The position numbers and the translations under genes are program-made. A DNA stretch of 64,000 bases from Arthrobacter luteolus NBRC 107841 (lineage in GTDB: Bacteria; Actinomycetota; Actinomycetes; Actinomycetales; Micrococcaceae): the NCBI RefSeq assembly GCF_001552075.1, contig NZ_BCQM01000005.1, positions 1 through 64,000 of the forward strand. The letters are read 5' to 3'. The notes under the pieces are model-generated. The model ran no database searches. It saw only the letters and a program-made list of their open reading frames with translations, and had not been told where the DNA came from. This document shows positions 25,501 to 34,036 of the stretch, one piece after another. The first letter of the stretch is position 1, and every line of letters starts with the position of its first letter.

Positions 25501-28044
25501 ATGAGGAGAACGTCACTAGTACGGTCCGGTCCGGCACGCGCCGTGGCCGTCACCGCCGCCCTGGTGGTCGGAGGCGCCTTGATCGGTGTGCCGGCCCAGG
25601 CTGCACCCGGCGCCGGCGATCAAAAGGAGCCGGCTGCATCCCGGCTGGCCACAGCCCCGGAGACTGCAGGAACCGCGGAAACCGCCGGGGCCCTGCCCCC
25701 CGGTCTCGCCGAAGCACTGCAGCGGGACCTCGGCCTCACCGAGGAACAGTTCCGCGAATCCGGTGAACTCGGCCAGCGTGCCGCCGCCGCACTGCCGCGG
25801 CTCCAAACCACCGAGGGCTTCACCGGACTGGCCCTGGAAGACGGGGAAATCGTCGTCTACGGATCCGGTACGGCACTGGAAGCACTGGCCAAGGAGCTGG
25901 GCGCCCGGCTCGAGGCACCGGCAGCCACGGAAAAGCCAGCCGAAGAAAAACCTGACGCCGAGCAGGCTGTGGATGGCAGCAGCACTCCTGCCTCCCCCGC
26001 TCCCACCGGGACCCCGGCCCCTTCAACCGAGCCCGCACCTAAGCCTTCCAATGAAGCGTCAGCCACAGCAACCACTGAAGCGACCCGCACCGCAACCGAC
26101 CTGACTGCCCTGGCTCGCGACTACATTGCCAGCGTGGGTGTGGAAGGACTCCAGTACATCGCTCTCGACCAGGACGGCTTTACGATTAGCGTCGAAAACC
26201 CGGGTGAACCCAGCACGGTATCAGCGCCGGGCCCGCAGAAAGACTCTTCGGCACCCACGCCGAAAGACTTCGCTGATGAGTACACGAACGTCAAGACTGA
26301 GATTACCAAGGGTGGCGGTCCCGGAACACCCCTTGAAAACGTCTACGGCGGCCAGGGATACCTCGGCGACACCGGTCGGGGATATAGTGTCTGCTCTGTC
26401 GGTTTCAACGGCTGGAACCCAACAGGCGAGCCTGCGGTGATCTCGGCTGGGCATTGCACCGGTGACGGCACCGTCAAGGACACGTACCTGTATCCGACGG
26501 ACGGCACCACTAATATCACCACTGAGCTGGGCACCGTCGGCACCTCCACCTTCGGTGGACCTGGCAACGTCCCGGATGTTCCCGGCACTGACGTTGCTGT
26601 CATTGACGGCATCAACAAGGACCTGGATCTACTGCCGGAAGTAACCCAGTGGACTGACGGTACGCTCTCGGAGACCACTACGCGGATCACCGGCACCGGA
26701 ACGGCCATCGCCGGCCTGCCGATCTGCCGCTCCGGCGTAACCAGCGGCTGGGAGTGCGGAACCGTACTCAAGGCTAATACGGTCTTCGCGGTTGCAGGCC
26801 AGAACAGCACCCCCGAAAACGAGGATGGGCGTATTGTCCAAGGATTTGTCTCCACCGTTAAAGCCAAGCAAGGAGACTCCGGTGGATCCGTCATCTCTGG
26901 CAGCACGGCCTTGGGACTGGTCAGCAGCGGGTTCAATCAACCGGATGAAGATGGCTTCTACAACTTGGTAGGCGCCGCGGATCTGACGTCCGCCCTCTCC
27001 GTCACCGGCGGCTACAGCGTGGCCCTGTATCTCGCGGCACCGGAACTCAACATCAAAAATGGCCAGACGGTGGAAACCGATCAGGTGCTGACCGGCACCG
27101 CGCCGGCCGGCTCAACCGTCAAGGTCACCGTGAACGGCGGCACCAGCGACATACCGGCAGCTGCAGACGGCACCTGGTCCATGAAGGTTCCCCGCACCGT
27201 CGCCGACGGAGCTACCGCCAAAATCACTGCCACTGCAGTGGTCGGCTTCAACAAGTCGGAGACCACCACGTACTCAGTGACGGTCAAGCACTCTGCGCTG
27301 GCCGGTCCGGTCCTGACCAACCCCGCTGACGGGGCGTCCGTGGTGAACGAGCTGCGGACGATCGAAGGGCTCGCCGATCCTGAGGCGACCGTAACCCTGG
27401 AGGTCGCTCCCGCGGCTGCCGGGGAGGGCGCAGCCGAAGCACGGGCACTGGCAGCCACCGACCCGCAGGTTGTGACGGCTAAGGCTGACGCAAAGGGAGC
27501 CTTCTCGGTTCAGTTGGATGAGGCGCTGTCCCAAGGTGCGTACTCGGTGTCAGCCAGTCAGGACGGCGTCACAGGGAAGGCCGCTTCTCCGGTGGTCACC
27601 ACGTCCTTCAGCGTAATCTACCCGGCTCCGGCCATCACGTCTCTGCGCAACGGTGAAGTGTTCACGGAAGCCACCGCTCCGGAGACCATCTCCGGCACCG
27701 GTGTTCCGGGTGCAACGCTTACGTTGACCGTAGGTGACGCTTATCCCGTGGCCGTAGTGGACGCAGACGGCAACTGGACCGTGGAACTGGGAACCTGGGC
27801 CGCCGGTGAGTACGTTGTCACCGCCACCCAGGAACTCGACGGCATCGGATCAGCAGAGGCGGCTGTGACCATCAGCGTCACGGCACTCCAGGTTGCCGGC
27901 GTGGCCAACCCGAATCCGGCCGGCAAGCTTCCCAGCACGGGAGCAGGCGGCACCACCGCACTGCTTTCCGCCGCAGGAATCCTGCTTCTGGGCGGAGCAG
28001 CAGGCGTAGGCATCAGCCGCCGACGCCGCAGCAGCACCCGCTAG
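25501..28044 (+). CDS. Secreted S1-family serine protease with LPSTG wall anchor
   Basis: An 847-residue surface protein. The signal peptide ends near APAQAAP (VPAQAAP), and a long pro-region with an Ala/Pro/Thr-rich linker runs to about residue 270. The chymotrypsin-like domain has catalytic His318 (ISAGHC), Asp364 (GTDVAVID) and Ser460 (GDSGGS). Three Ig-like repeats follow, each opening near an NGxxV or DGAxV turn. The C-terminus has LPSTG at residue 810, a hydrophobic helix and a basic tail, the sorting signal for sortase attachment. The domain order resembles streptogrisin-type proteases with added wall anchoring. It is transcribed alone and followed by a strong terminator. Confidence 0.92.
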   Translation: MRRTSLVRSGPARAVAVTAALVVGGALIGVPAQAAPGAGDQKEPAASRLATAPETAGTAETAGALPPGLAEALQRDLGLTEEQFRESGELGQRAAAALPRLQTTEGFTGLALEDGEIVVYGSGTALEALAKELGARLEAPAATEKPAEEKPDAEQAVDGSSTPASPAPTGTPAPSTEPAPKPSNEASATATTEATRTATDLTALARDYIASVGVEGLQYIALDQDGFTISVENPGEPSTVSAPGPQKDSSAPTPKDFADEYTNVKTEITKGGGPGTPLENVYGGQGYLGDTGRGYSVCSVGFNGWNPTGEPAVISAGHCTGDGTVKDTYLYPTDGTTNITTELGTVGTSTFGGPGNVPDVPGTDVAVIDGINKDLDLLPEVTQWTDGTLSETTTRITGTGTAIAGLPICRSGVTSGWECGTVLKANTVFAVAGQNSTPENEDGRIVQGFVSTVKAKQGDSGGSVISGSTALGLVSSGFNQPDEDGFYNLVGAADLTSALSVTGGYSVALYLAAPELNIKNGQTVETDQVLTGTAPAGSTVKVTVNGGTSDIPAAADGTWSMKVPRTVADGATAKITATAVVGFNKSETTTYSVTVKHSALAGPVLTNPADGASVVNELRTIEGLADPEATVTLEVAPAAAGEGAAEARALAATDPQVVTAKADAKGAFSVQLDEALSQGAYSVSASQDGVTGKAASPVVTTSFSVIYPAPAITSLRNGEVFTEATAPETISGTGVPGATLTLTVGDAYPVAVVDADGNWTVELGTWAAGEYVVTATQELDGIGSAEAAVTISVTALQVAGVANPNPAGKLPSTGAGGTTALLSAAGILLLGGAAGVGISRRRRSSTR

Positions 28045-28108
28045 CCCGCTAGCCCGCTGGCCCGCTAGCCCGCTAGCCCGCTGGCCCGCTAGCCCGCTGG
28101 CCCGCTGG
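28037..28108. repeat. Tandem 8-bp repeat spanning protease stop codon
   Basis: Nine head-to-tail units of CCCGCTAG or CCCGCTGG begin at the last codons of the protease gene; the first unit supplies the TAG stop. The G/A variation at one position alternates without simple order. The array ends 4 bp before the terminator stem. Confidence 0.9.
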
Positions 28109-28111
28109 CAG

Positions 28112-28153
28112 AACGGTCCGGGATCCGCCCTGATGCGGAACCCGGACCGTTTT
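28112..28153 (+). terminator. Rho-independent terminator after the protease gene
   Basis: AACGGTCCGGG at 28112-28122 pairs perfectly with CCCGGACCGTT at 28141-28151 and is followed by TT. The 11-bp GC-rich stem and short T run are typical for high-GC actinobacteria. Confidence 0.85.
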
Positions 28154-28247
28154 CCGTCTGGCACGATCACCAGCGCAGGCAAATACTGGCACGGGGCCGC
28201 TGCAGGCAAGCCCCTGCGGGGTTGGAGAATCACACACGGAGGACGGT

Positions 28248-28610
28248 ATGCCGGACCTGGTAGAGACCAACGAGATCCTCAAGGCGCTCCTCGGCGCTGC
28301 GTATACCGATGCCTGGGTCGCTGACGGCCGTCTGCACGTGGCGGTTACGGACACGTCCTTCTTTGAGGCCATCCGCGCCGCCGGAGCCATCCCGGTGGAG
28401 GCAGCCTTCTCCGCGGCGGACCTGCAGGCAGCACTGCGCTTTGTCCACCAAACCGGAGCCGCGGCGGGCACGGAGTTCCATAGCCTCAGTTCCAGCGGAC
28501 AAACCGGCATCACTGCCCGCGTACCCGCGGATCAGGTCGAGCGGCTCCGTTCAGCGCTGGCCACTGCGACTCCCCTGGCCACTGGGGGCCGCCCGGCAAG
28601 GTGCCCATAA
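28248..28610 (+). CDS. Stand-alone S1-protease prodomain-like protein
   Basis: A 120-residue protein without signal peptide or membrane segment. The part TDAWVADGRLHVAVTD, followed by AIRAAGAIPVEAAFSAADLQAAL, resembles the repeat of alpha-lytic-protease/streptogrisin pro-regions, which fold as compact modules and act as foldases and inhibitors of their protease. It is encoded 200 bp after the wall-anchored S1 protease but lies behind a terminator. It might be a remnant, or an intracellular inhibitor. The similarity is by motif only, so I am moderately sure. A good AGGACGGT leader precedes the ATG. Confidence 0.6.
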   Translation: MPDLVETNEILKALLGAAYTDAWVADGRLHVAVTDTSFFEAIRAAGAIPVEAAFSAADLQAALRFVHQTGAAAGTEFHSLSSSGQTGITARVPADQVERLRSALATATPLATGGRPARCP

Positions 28611-28763
28611 CGGTTGCCGTATCCACGGGAGTGGGGACACCGCTGGACCCAAACAGCGCCTGACTGCCCCGATTCGGCCAGCCCGGGGCGCGGCAGCGGA
28701 GCCTCCGCTCTTAGACTGATGGGGTCGAGCAGTACGGCATTCCGCCTGCCTCCAGGAGAGCGT

Positions 28764-29192
28764 ATGGAGCAGAAACTGCGTTCCGCCCTGTCCCCCCGCA
28801 CCGCCTGGATCCTGATCGGGGTGTGCATCGTCTTCTGGACAGTCTCGGCGTTCGGGCTGCTTCAACTGCCCGCAGATGCCCCGTCGCTGCTGATGTTCTT
28901 CTGGTTGTATCTGAATGCCCTCGCGGCCCTGGCCAGCGCCGTGACCGTAGCGGCAGCGGTTGCGGCGTTGGTGCTGCACCGCCGGGTTTCGCTGCGCCTG
29001 GAACCGGAAAGCGCTGGCGGGACACCGCCGTCGGCTCTGGACTCCGCGGAGGAAACGGACCTGTTCCGGCTCCTCAGTGAGAAGCCGCCAGAGGCACCCG
29101 GCGCACTCTCTCCAGGACCGGCCGGGCAGGAACCGCCGATGCGGGAAGAGACCACCAGCAGGCCGTCTCGAAAGAAGCGCAGAAGGCGCTAG
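28764..29192 (+). CDS. Small two-helix membrane protein of unknown function
   Basis: I do not recognise the family. The 142 residues have two hydrophobic helices (about 13-35 and 43-69), then a polar Pro/Glu-rich tail ending in a basic cluster (RKKRRRR). The ATG at 28764 is chosen because AGGAGAG precedes it; the longer frame upstream lacks coding character. It is convergent with the next small membrane-protein gene. Confidence 0.7.
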   Translation: MEQKLRSALSPRTAWILIGVCIVFWTVSAFGLLQLPADAPSLLMFFWLYLNALAALASAVTVAAAVAALVLHRRVSLRLEPESAGGTPPSALDSAEETDLFRLLSEKPPEAPGALSPGPAGQEPPMREETTSRPSRKKRRRR

Positions 29193-29226
29193 CTGGGCTG
29201 GCCGGTCCCGTTAGCCCCGGCAGATC

Positions 29227-29646
29227 CTATGACTTGTCGGCGGGAGGGTCTGCGGGACCCCCGGCAGCATCGGACCCGGGGGATGGTGCTGCGGGCGGCG
29301 TGTTGGCGGCCTGGGCATCGGTGGCAGCAGTCTTCGCACCGGGTGCTCCAACACTGCCGGCGCCGCCGGGGATTTTGGCGGAGGCGCGGTGAATGCCGGA
29401 CCCCTCGCTGAGGTGGTCCGGGTTCGGCTTCTCCGTCATCAGCAGCAGCGAGGAAATCAGCAGCGAGGCAATAAACGCGATGCCTGCTGCGGTGAGGCCC
29501 AGATCGAGCCGCAGTTCCTTGGTTGCTCCGCCGGTGGCGAAGATCATGGTGGCGATGCCGGCAATGATGGCCAGGACTGCGGAGAAAACCAGCGGGGCTT
29601 TCACGGAATTCCGTTTCTGCGGCCCACCGGGCTGGCTCTTCGCCAC
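29227..29646 (-). CDS. Small two-helix membrane protein with Ala/Pro-rich tail
   Basis: Family not recognised. The 139 residues have two helices near residues 17-38 and 50-70, flanked by a basic N-terminus (MAKSQPGGPQKRNSVK), and a disordered Ala/Pro/Gly tail of ~60 residues. Topology predicts both termini in the cytoplasm. Proteins of this layout are common in Micrococcaceae. There is a 63-bp gap to the next gene upstream on the same strand. Confidence 0.75.
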   Translation of the reverse strand: MAKSQPGGPQKRNSVKAPLVFSAVLAIIAGIATMIFATGGATKELRLDLGLTAAGIAFIASLLISSLLLMTEKPNPDHLSEGSGIHRASAKIPGGAGSVGAPGAKTAATDAQAANTPPAAPSPGSDAAGGPADPPADKS

Positions 29647-29709
29647 TATCTGTCCTCCTGCGTTGTCGATTGGGCGGACTTCTACCTCAGGTAGAAGCCG
29701 CGGTCAGTT

Positions 29710-30300
29710 CTAGTTTACGGCCTTCGAGGCTTCCTCGCTGTCCCGGGCCAGGCTGGCGTCATGGCGCAGCCCCAGGCCGGAGATCGCGAGAATAACCGCG
29801 GTGATGATGGCTGCTCCGCCACTGACACCGATCAGGGCCTGAACGTGGCCGGCTTCGGGCAGGCCCAGGAAGACCGGCATCAGCACGCCGGCCCCGATGC
29901 CCACCACCCCGGTGATCAGCCAGTCACGGGCCGGGACGAACAGTTTCCGGGCGCGGAACCAGAGCACGAGCTCGATGGCCCCGCCAATGAGCAGGGCGGC
30001 GCCGGCAGTGAAGGCAAAGACCTCCGCTGACTGGATAACCGCCACCAGGACGCCGGCCACGGCATAGACGGCGGCGGCGGCCAGCAGTGCGGCCGGGACC
30101 ATGGCAGCCCCGGAGGCCTTGGCCAGAGCGGACATCCGCCAGACGCTGACTCCGGTCAGCACCAGGTAGACGCCACCGGCGAGGGCGAGGACCGCCACTG
30201 TTGGTTCCTGCCAGAAAATGCTCACCGCTCCGTACACCGCCGCAATGACGGAACGCAGCAGAATAGGGACCCAAGGTGCCTTGGGGTGGGATACGCCCAC
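29710..30300 (-). CDS. HdeD-like/DUF308 integral membrane protein
   Basis: A 196-residue protein with six predicted helices arranged as three pairs, beginning VPILLRSVIAAVYGAVSIFW and with the second pair at GGVYLVLTGVSVWRMS. This matches the HdeD/DUF308 layout, known in E. coli for acid resistance but without an assigned mechanism. The functional transfer is weak. A gap of 52 bp separates it from the MATE gene upstream on the same strand. Confidence 0.75.
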   Translation of the reverse strand: MGVSHPKAPWVPILLRSVIAAVYGAVSIFWQEPTVAVLALAGGVYLVLTGVSVWRMSALAKASGAAMVPAALLAAAAVYAVAGVLVAVIQSAEVFAFTAGAALLIGGAIELVLWFRARKLFVPARDWLITGVVGIGAGVLMPVFLGLPEAGHVQALIGVSGGAAIITAVILAISGLGLRHDASLARDSEEASKAVN

Positions 30301-30352
30301 GGTTGGCCTCCGCTTTCAGGTTGCTTGGCGGCCGGTCCGGCCGATCCTTAGC

Positions 30353-31711
30353 TTAGTCCTTCCGGTTCCCGGGTGCCGCACCGGTGCGCATCCAGGCGTC
30401 GCCGCGGGCCCGCCAGGCGAGGGTGATGGCCCGCGCTGACATGTAGCCGAGCCCAAAAGCGGCCCACAGCCACGCGATTCCGGTGCCGCCTTCGAGTCCG
30501 GAAATGTGGACCCACCACAGCAGCGGCAGATAGGCCAGCAGGTTCACGACACCGGTGAGCGCCAGGTACTTCGCATCGCCGGCACCGATCAGCACACCGT
30601 CCAGCACAAACACCAGGCCACAGACCGGCTGCGCAGCGGCCAGAACCCACAGGCCAGCCGTCAGTGCCTGCTGCACACCTGTGTCGGGCGTGAAGATCCA
30701 GCCCACAAACGGCGCCGCCGCAGCCAGCAGCACGCCGGTGATCACACCAAAACCGATGCCCCACCGGGACATCGTCCGGGTCAGGTCACGGACGGTCCGC
30801 CGGTTCCCGGCGCCCAGCTCCTTGCCGATCATGGCCTGCGCGGCGATGGCGAGCGCATCGAGCGCGAAGGCCAGGAACGTAAAGAACGTCATAACCAGCT
30901 GATGGGCAGCCAGGGACACCGGCCCCTGGGACGTGGCGACGAAAACGGCGGCAAGCACCGCGATCCGCAGGCTCAGGGTGCGCAGCATCAGCCAGGACCC
31001 GACATGGAGGCTGGCGAGGATGCCGGAGACCGCAGGACGCAGCGGCACCCGTTCCCGCCGGGCCATCCGCGCAACCATGATCAGATAGACCGCAGCCATG
31101 CCCCACTGGCTGATGCTGGTTCCCAATGCCGCGCCGGCGACCGAGAGGTCCAGTCCGTAGACGAGCAGGAAGTTCAGGCCGATGTTGACGCTGAACCCGG
31201 CAACTGCGACGGCCAGCGGGGTTTTGGTGTCCTGGAGGCCCCGCAGCACGCCGGTGGCGGCCAGCACCACCAGCATCGCGGTCAGACCGGGTGCAGACCA
31301 GCGCAGGTAGTCCACGGCATAGCGCTGCACGTCTCCCTCGGCGCCCATCACTCCGGTCAGCCAGGGGGCCAGGAGGATGGCTGCGGCGGAGAGCACGATG
31401 CCCAGCAGGACTGCCAGGGCAATGCCGTCGCGTCCGGCGGCAACGGCGTCGCGGTGGCGGTTCCCGCCCAGGTACCGCGCCACGGTGCCGGTGGTCGAAT
31501 AGGCAAGGAAGACCATCAGTCCGACGGCGGTCTGCAGGACCGTGGACGCCAGGCCCACACCGGCCAGCTGGTTCACGCCCAGATGCCCCACGATCGCGGC
31601 GTCGGCCAGCAGGAACAGCGGTTCGGCGATCAGCGCCCCAAGGGCAGGGAGGGCGAGGGCAAGGATCTGCCGGCCGAGGCCGCGGTTCGCAGCGGGAGTC
31701 CTGGTTTTCAC
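30353..31711 (-). CDS. MATE-family (DinF-like) efflux transporter
   Basis: A 452-residue multidrug/toxic-compound exporter with 12 predicted helices in two MatE halves. The first half contains LADAAIVGHLGVNQLAGVGL, a DinF-clade signature; the second contains AIAAQAMIGKELGAG. Such carriers use sodium or proton gradients. The GTG start at 31709-31711 sits immediately after AGAGGA, too close for optimal initiation, so the true start may be slightly different. The MFS gene upstream ends 24 bp away on the same strand, so the two exporters may share a transcript. Confidence 0.9.
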   Translation of the reverse strand: MKTRTPAANRGLGRQILALALPALGALIAEPLFLLADAAIVGHLGVNQLAGVGLASTVLQTAVGLMVFLAYSTTGTVARYLGGNRHRDAVAAGRDGIALAVLLGIVLSAAAILLAPWLTGVMGAEGDVQRYAVDYLRWSAPGLTAMLVVLAATGVLRGLQDTKTPLAVAVAGFSVNIGLNFLLVYGLDLSVAGAALGTSISQWGMAAVYLIMVARMARRERVPLRPAVSGILASLHVGSWLMLRTLSLRIAVLAAVFVATSQGPVSLAAHQLVMTFFTFLAFALDALAIAAQAMIGKELGAGNRRTVRDLTRTMSRWGIGFGVITGVLLAAAAPFVGWIFTPDTGVQQALTAGLWVLAAAQPVCGLVFVLDGVLIGAGDAKYLALTGVVNLLAYLPLLWWVHISGLEGGTGIAWLWAAFGLGYMSARAITLAWRARGDAWMRTGAAPGNRKD

Positions 31712-31735
31712 TCCTCTAGCGTACGGCTGGCCGGG

Positions 31736-33004
31736 TCACGGCCCGGTTCCTCCGCCAAGGCGTGGCCGGCCCCCTGGCAGGGCAGTGGCGAGGAGGGCAG
31801 CCAGCGCCATCAGGACGCCGACAAATCCGGCCAGCCCCGCCCAGCCGGAGCCCTGGAAGAAGAATCCGCCGGCCCAGCCAAGCAGGCTGGATCCGCTGTA
31901 GTAAGCCAGGTTGTACAGCGACGAGGCCTGCGCCCGGCCCGTTTCGGCCAGCACCGGCACCCACCCCGAGGCAACGGCATGCGCGCCGAAGAACCCGGCG
32001 GTGAACACCACCAGTCCGGTGATCACTGCCGGCAGGGTCTGCAGCAGAGTGACGGCCAGGCCAGCAGCCATCACAGCGGTACTGGCCAGCAGGACGGTCC
32101 TGCGGCCGCCGGCCAGTGTGCCGGCGGCCTTCCCGGCCGCCCGTGAGGACCAGGTGCCGGCGAGGTAGGCGAGGAACAGGGAACTGGCCAGCGCCTGCGG
32201 CAGATTGAAGGGCGCCATCCCGAGGCGGAAGCCAAGGTAGTTGTACACGGCGACAAAACCGCCCATCAGCAGGAAGGCCTGGGCGTAGAGCACCAGCTGC
32301 CGCGGGGACCGCAGGTTCACGGCCAGCCGGGCGCCCAGGCCGGGCCCGCCGTCGCTCCGCCGGCGGGGTTCGTACCCGCGCTGCCGAGGGGCTGCGAGCA
32401 TAAAAACGACGGCGGCTGCCGCGGCCAGCAGGCTGACCACCGCCACACCGATGCGCCAGTTGGCATATTCGCCGACGGGCGCCGCCACGATCCTGCCAGC
32501 CAGCCCGCCGATCGTGGTTCCGGACACGTAGGTTCCCGCCGCGACGGCAGCGTGCACCGGACTCACCTCCTCGCTGAGGTAGGCCAGGGCGACGGCCGGT
32601 ATCCCGCCCAGGGCCGCGCCCTCGGCGAAGCGGAGGAGCAGGAGCGCCGGAAAGTCCGGCGCCAGCGGCACCAGCAGTCCCAGAACGACGGCGGCCACGA
32701 TGGCCGTCCGCATCACCGGCAGCCTGCCGAACCGGTCAGCGGCCGCAGACCACGGGATGACGGCGGCAGCCAGGCCCAGGGTGGCGGCGGAGACACTGAG
32801 CGCAGCGGTGGCGGCGGTGATGCCGAAATCCGCGGCCAGCTCGGGCAGCAGGCCCTGCACGGAGTAGAGCTGGGCGAAGGTCGCCAGTCCAGCAGCGGCC
32901 AGTCCCACCAGCACTCCCCGGTAGCCGGCGCTTCCGCGTTCGTGGCCCGGGAATCCGTCCCTGCCCTCAGCCACGGGGCGGTTCGGCTTCCCGGCGCGGG
33001 GCAC
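31736..33004 (-). CDS. MFS transporter (YnfM/arabinose-efflux-like)
   Basis: About 422 residues with 12 helices. The A-loop motif AADRFGRLPVMR follows helix 2 and the second half begins after the loop AAPRQRGYEPRRRS. Content such as AQLYSVQGLLPELAADFGI is typical of the YnfM subgroup. The chosen GTG at 33002-33004 has GGGGGA 5 bp upstream and overlaps the 3' end of the HD-domain gene by 38 bp; GTG at 32972-32974 is the alternative. A longer frame to 33274 is only a shadow of the HD gene. Confidence 0.87.
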   Translation of the reverse strand: MPRAGKPNRPVAEGRDGFPGHERGSAGYRGVLVGLAAAGLATFAQLYSVQGLLPELAADFGITAATAALSVSAATLGLAAAVIPWSAAADRFGRLPVMRTAIVAAVVLGLLVPLAPDFPALLLLRFAEGAALGGIPAVALAYLSEEVSPVHAAVAAGTYVSGTTIGGLAGRIVAAPVGEYANWRIGVAVVSLLAAAAAVVFMLAAPRQRGYEPRRRSDGGPGLGARLAVNLRSPRQLVLYAQAFLLMGGFVAVYNYLGFRLGMAPFNLPQALASSLFLAYLAGTWSSRAAGKAAGTLAGGRRTVLLASTAVMAAGLAVTLLQTLPAVITGLVVFTAGFFGAHAVASGWVPVLAETGRAQASSLYNLAYYSGSSLLGWAGGFFFQGSGWAGLAGFVGVLMALAALLATALPGGRPRLGGGTGP

Positions 33005-33896
33005 GGAATCCCCCGGTTCCGTCCGTGGCACCGGAGAGCGCAGCAAGTTCGCGGCGCAGGTTTGCGCGGGCCGCGGCTCCCCACAGTTCCTCGCCCCGGC
33101 CGGTGCGGAAGAGCCGGCTCCGGCCCAGCAGCGCGTCAAGGACGGCACGGCGGCCGGCACGGAATGCGGCATCGTCGAGGTGCCGGTATTCAAGCCGGAT
33201 GTCAGCGGCATACCGGTCATACCCCTGCGCATCCCGGCCCAGCACAGCCAGGTCGGCGTCGCTGAGCAGCGCACCGCTGATATCCCCGGGATCCGGATCG
33301 TGGCCGGCCGTCACCCTGACCAGCCGGGCCGTCTCGGCCGTCTCGGGACGGCTGACACCGGCAGCCGGAAGCAGCTGCTGCGCCAGGACCGCGGAGGCCT
33401 CTTCGTCCGTGCCCGGCACGCCGTCGTACACCGCATCATGGAACCAGGCTGCCAGCAGCACCGGACGGTCACTGCAGCCCAGCCGGTGCAGGGCTTCCAG
33501 GGTTTGGAGCAGGTGGCGGCGGTCGTGATAGCGGCGGTGCGGCTCGCCCCACCGGTTCAGCAGCTCGGCACCCAGCTCCGGGGTGCCGGGGAGCAGCGCC
33601 TCCCAGCGGCGGCGCAGCGGATGCACCAGCGAGGCGGCGCGTTCTCGCGCCGGTATCCGCAGCCCGCCGGCGATCAGCGCCCGGACCAGGGTGGCGCCGT
33701 CGACCGCTGCGGCACCGGCCTCCACCAGATCGCGGTACCGGTGCGCCGGAACGTCATAGTGGTCCTGATCAAAGGCCCGGCGGGAAATCCCGGCGGCGGC
33801 GGCAAAGTCATGCAGCTCTTCCAGCGAGGTGTCTGACACCAGGTGGGAGAACTGGGTGTTGTGGGCAGGCCACAGGGGCGGGTCGATGTAAATCAA
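32967..33896 (-). CDS. DUF4031-HD-domain fusion protein
   Basis: A 309-residue protein. The first ~85 residues are a DUF4031 domain (MIYIDPPLWPAHNTQFSHLV). The remainder is an HD-like metal phosphohydrolase domain with RRYHDRRHLLQTLEAL, then WFHDAVYDG and LSDADLAVLG, giving the H...HD...D metal ligands. The two modules are also known as separate proteins. The substrate is unknown. The start is TTG at 33894-33896. It is the first gene of a likely HD-MFS-MATE transcript. Confidence 0.85.
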   Translation of the reverse strand: MIYIDPPLWPAHNTQFSHLVSDTSLEELHDFAAAAGISRRAFDQDHYDVPAHRYRDLVEAGAAAVDGATLVRALIAGGLRIPARERAASLVHPLRRRWEALLPGTPELGAELLNRWGEPHRRYHDRRHLLQTLEALHRLGCSDRPVLLAAWFHDAVYDGVPGTDEEASAVLAQQLLPAAGVSRPETAETARLVRVTAGHDPDPGDISGALLSDADLAVLGRDAQGYDRYAADIRLEYRHLDDAAFRAGRRAVLDALLGRSRLFRTGRGEELWGAAARANLRRELAALSGATDGTGGFRAPRREAEPPRG

Positions 33897-33988
33897 GCGG
33901 ACTCGGAGGGCCGGGGTGCAGGAACCATTCCTCCATCCTTAGCCCACCGGGTCCGCAATTTCCATCTGGCCGGCTGCGCGCCCGCCTT

Positions 33989-34023
33989 CCACCCGCGGTA
34001 CGGCGGCGCCGTCCCGCGGGTGG
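33989..34023 (-). terminator. Stem-loop downstream of flavin monooxygenase gene
   Basis: CCACCCGCGG (33989-33998) pairs perfectly with CCGCGGGTGG (34014-34023), and the loop itself contains a GGCGGCGCCGTC inner pairing. It sits 14 bp after the monooxygenase stop. No T run follows, so it is a probable rather than certain terminator. Confidence 0.5.
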
Positions 34024-34036
34024 TTCCGCTGACCGG

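Noticed and set aside
28037-28108. CRISPR array
   Set aside because: The units are 8 bp with no spacers; it is a simple tandem repeat.
30506-32146. A 546-codon open frame antisense to the MATE and MFS genes
   Set aside because: No recognisable domain, no ribosome-binding site, and low-complexity His/Gln/Gly composition.
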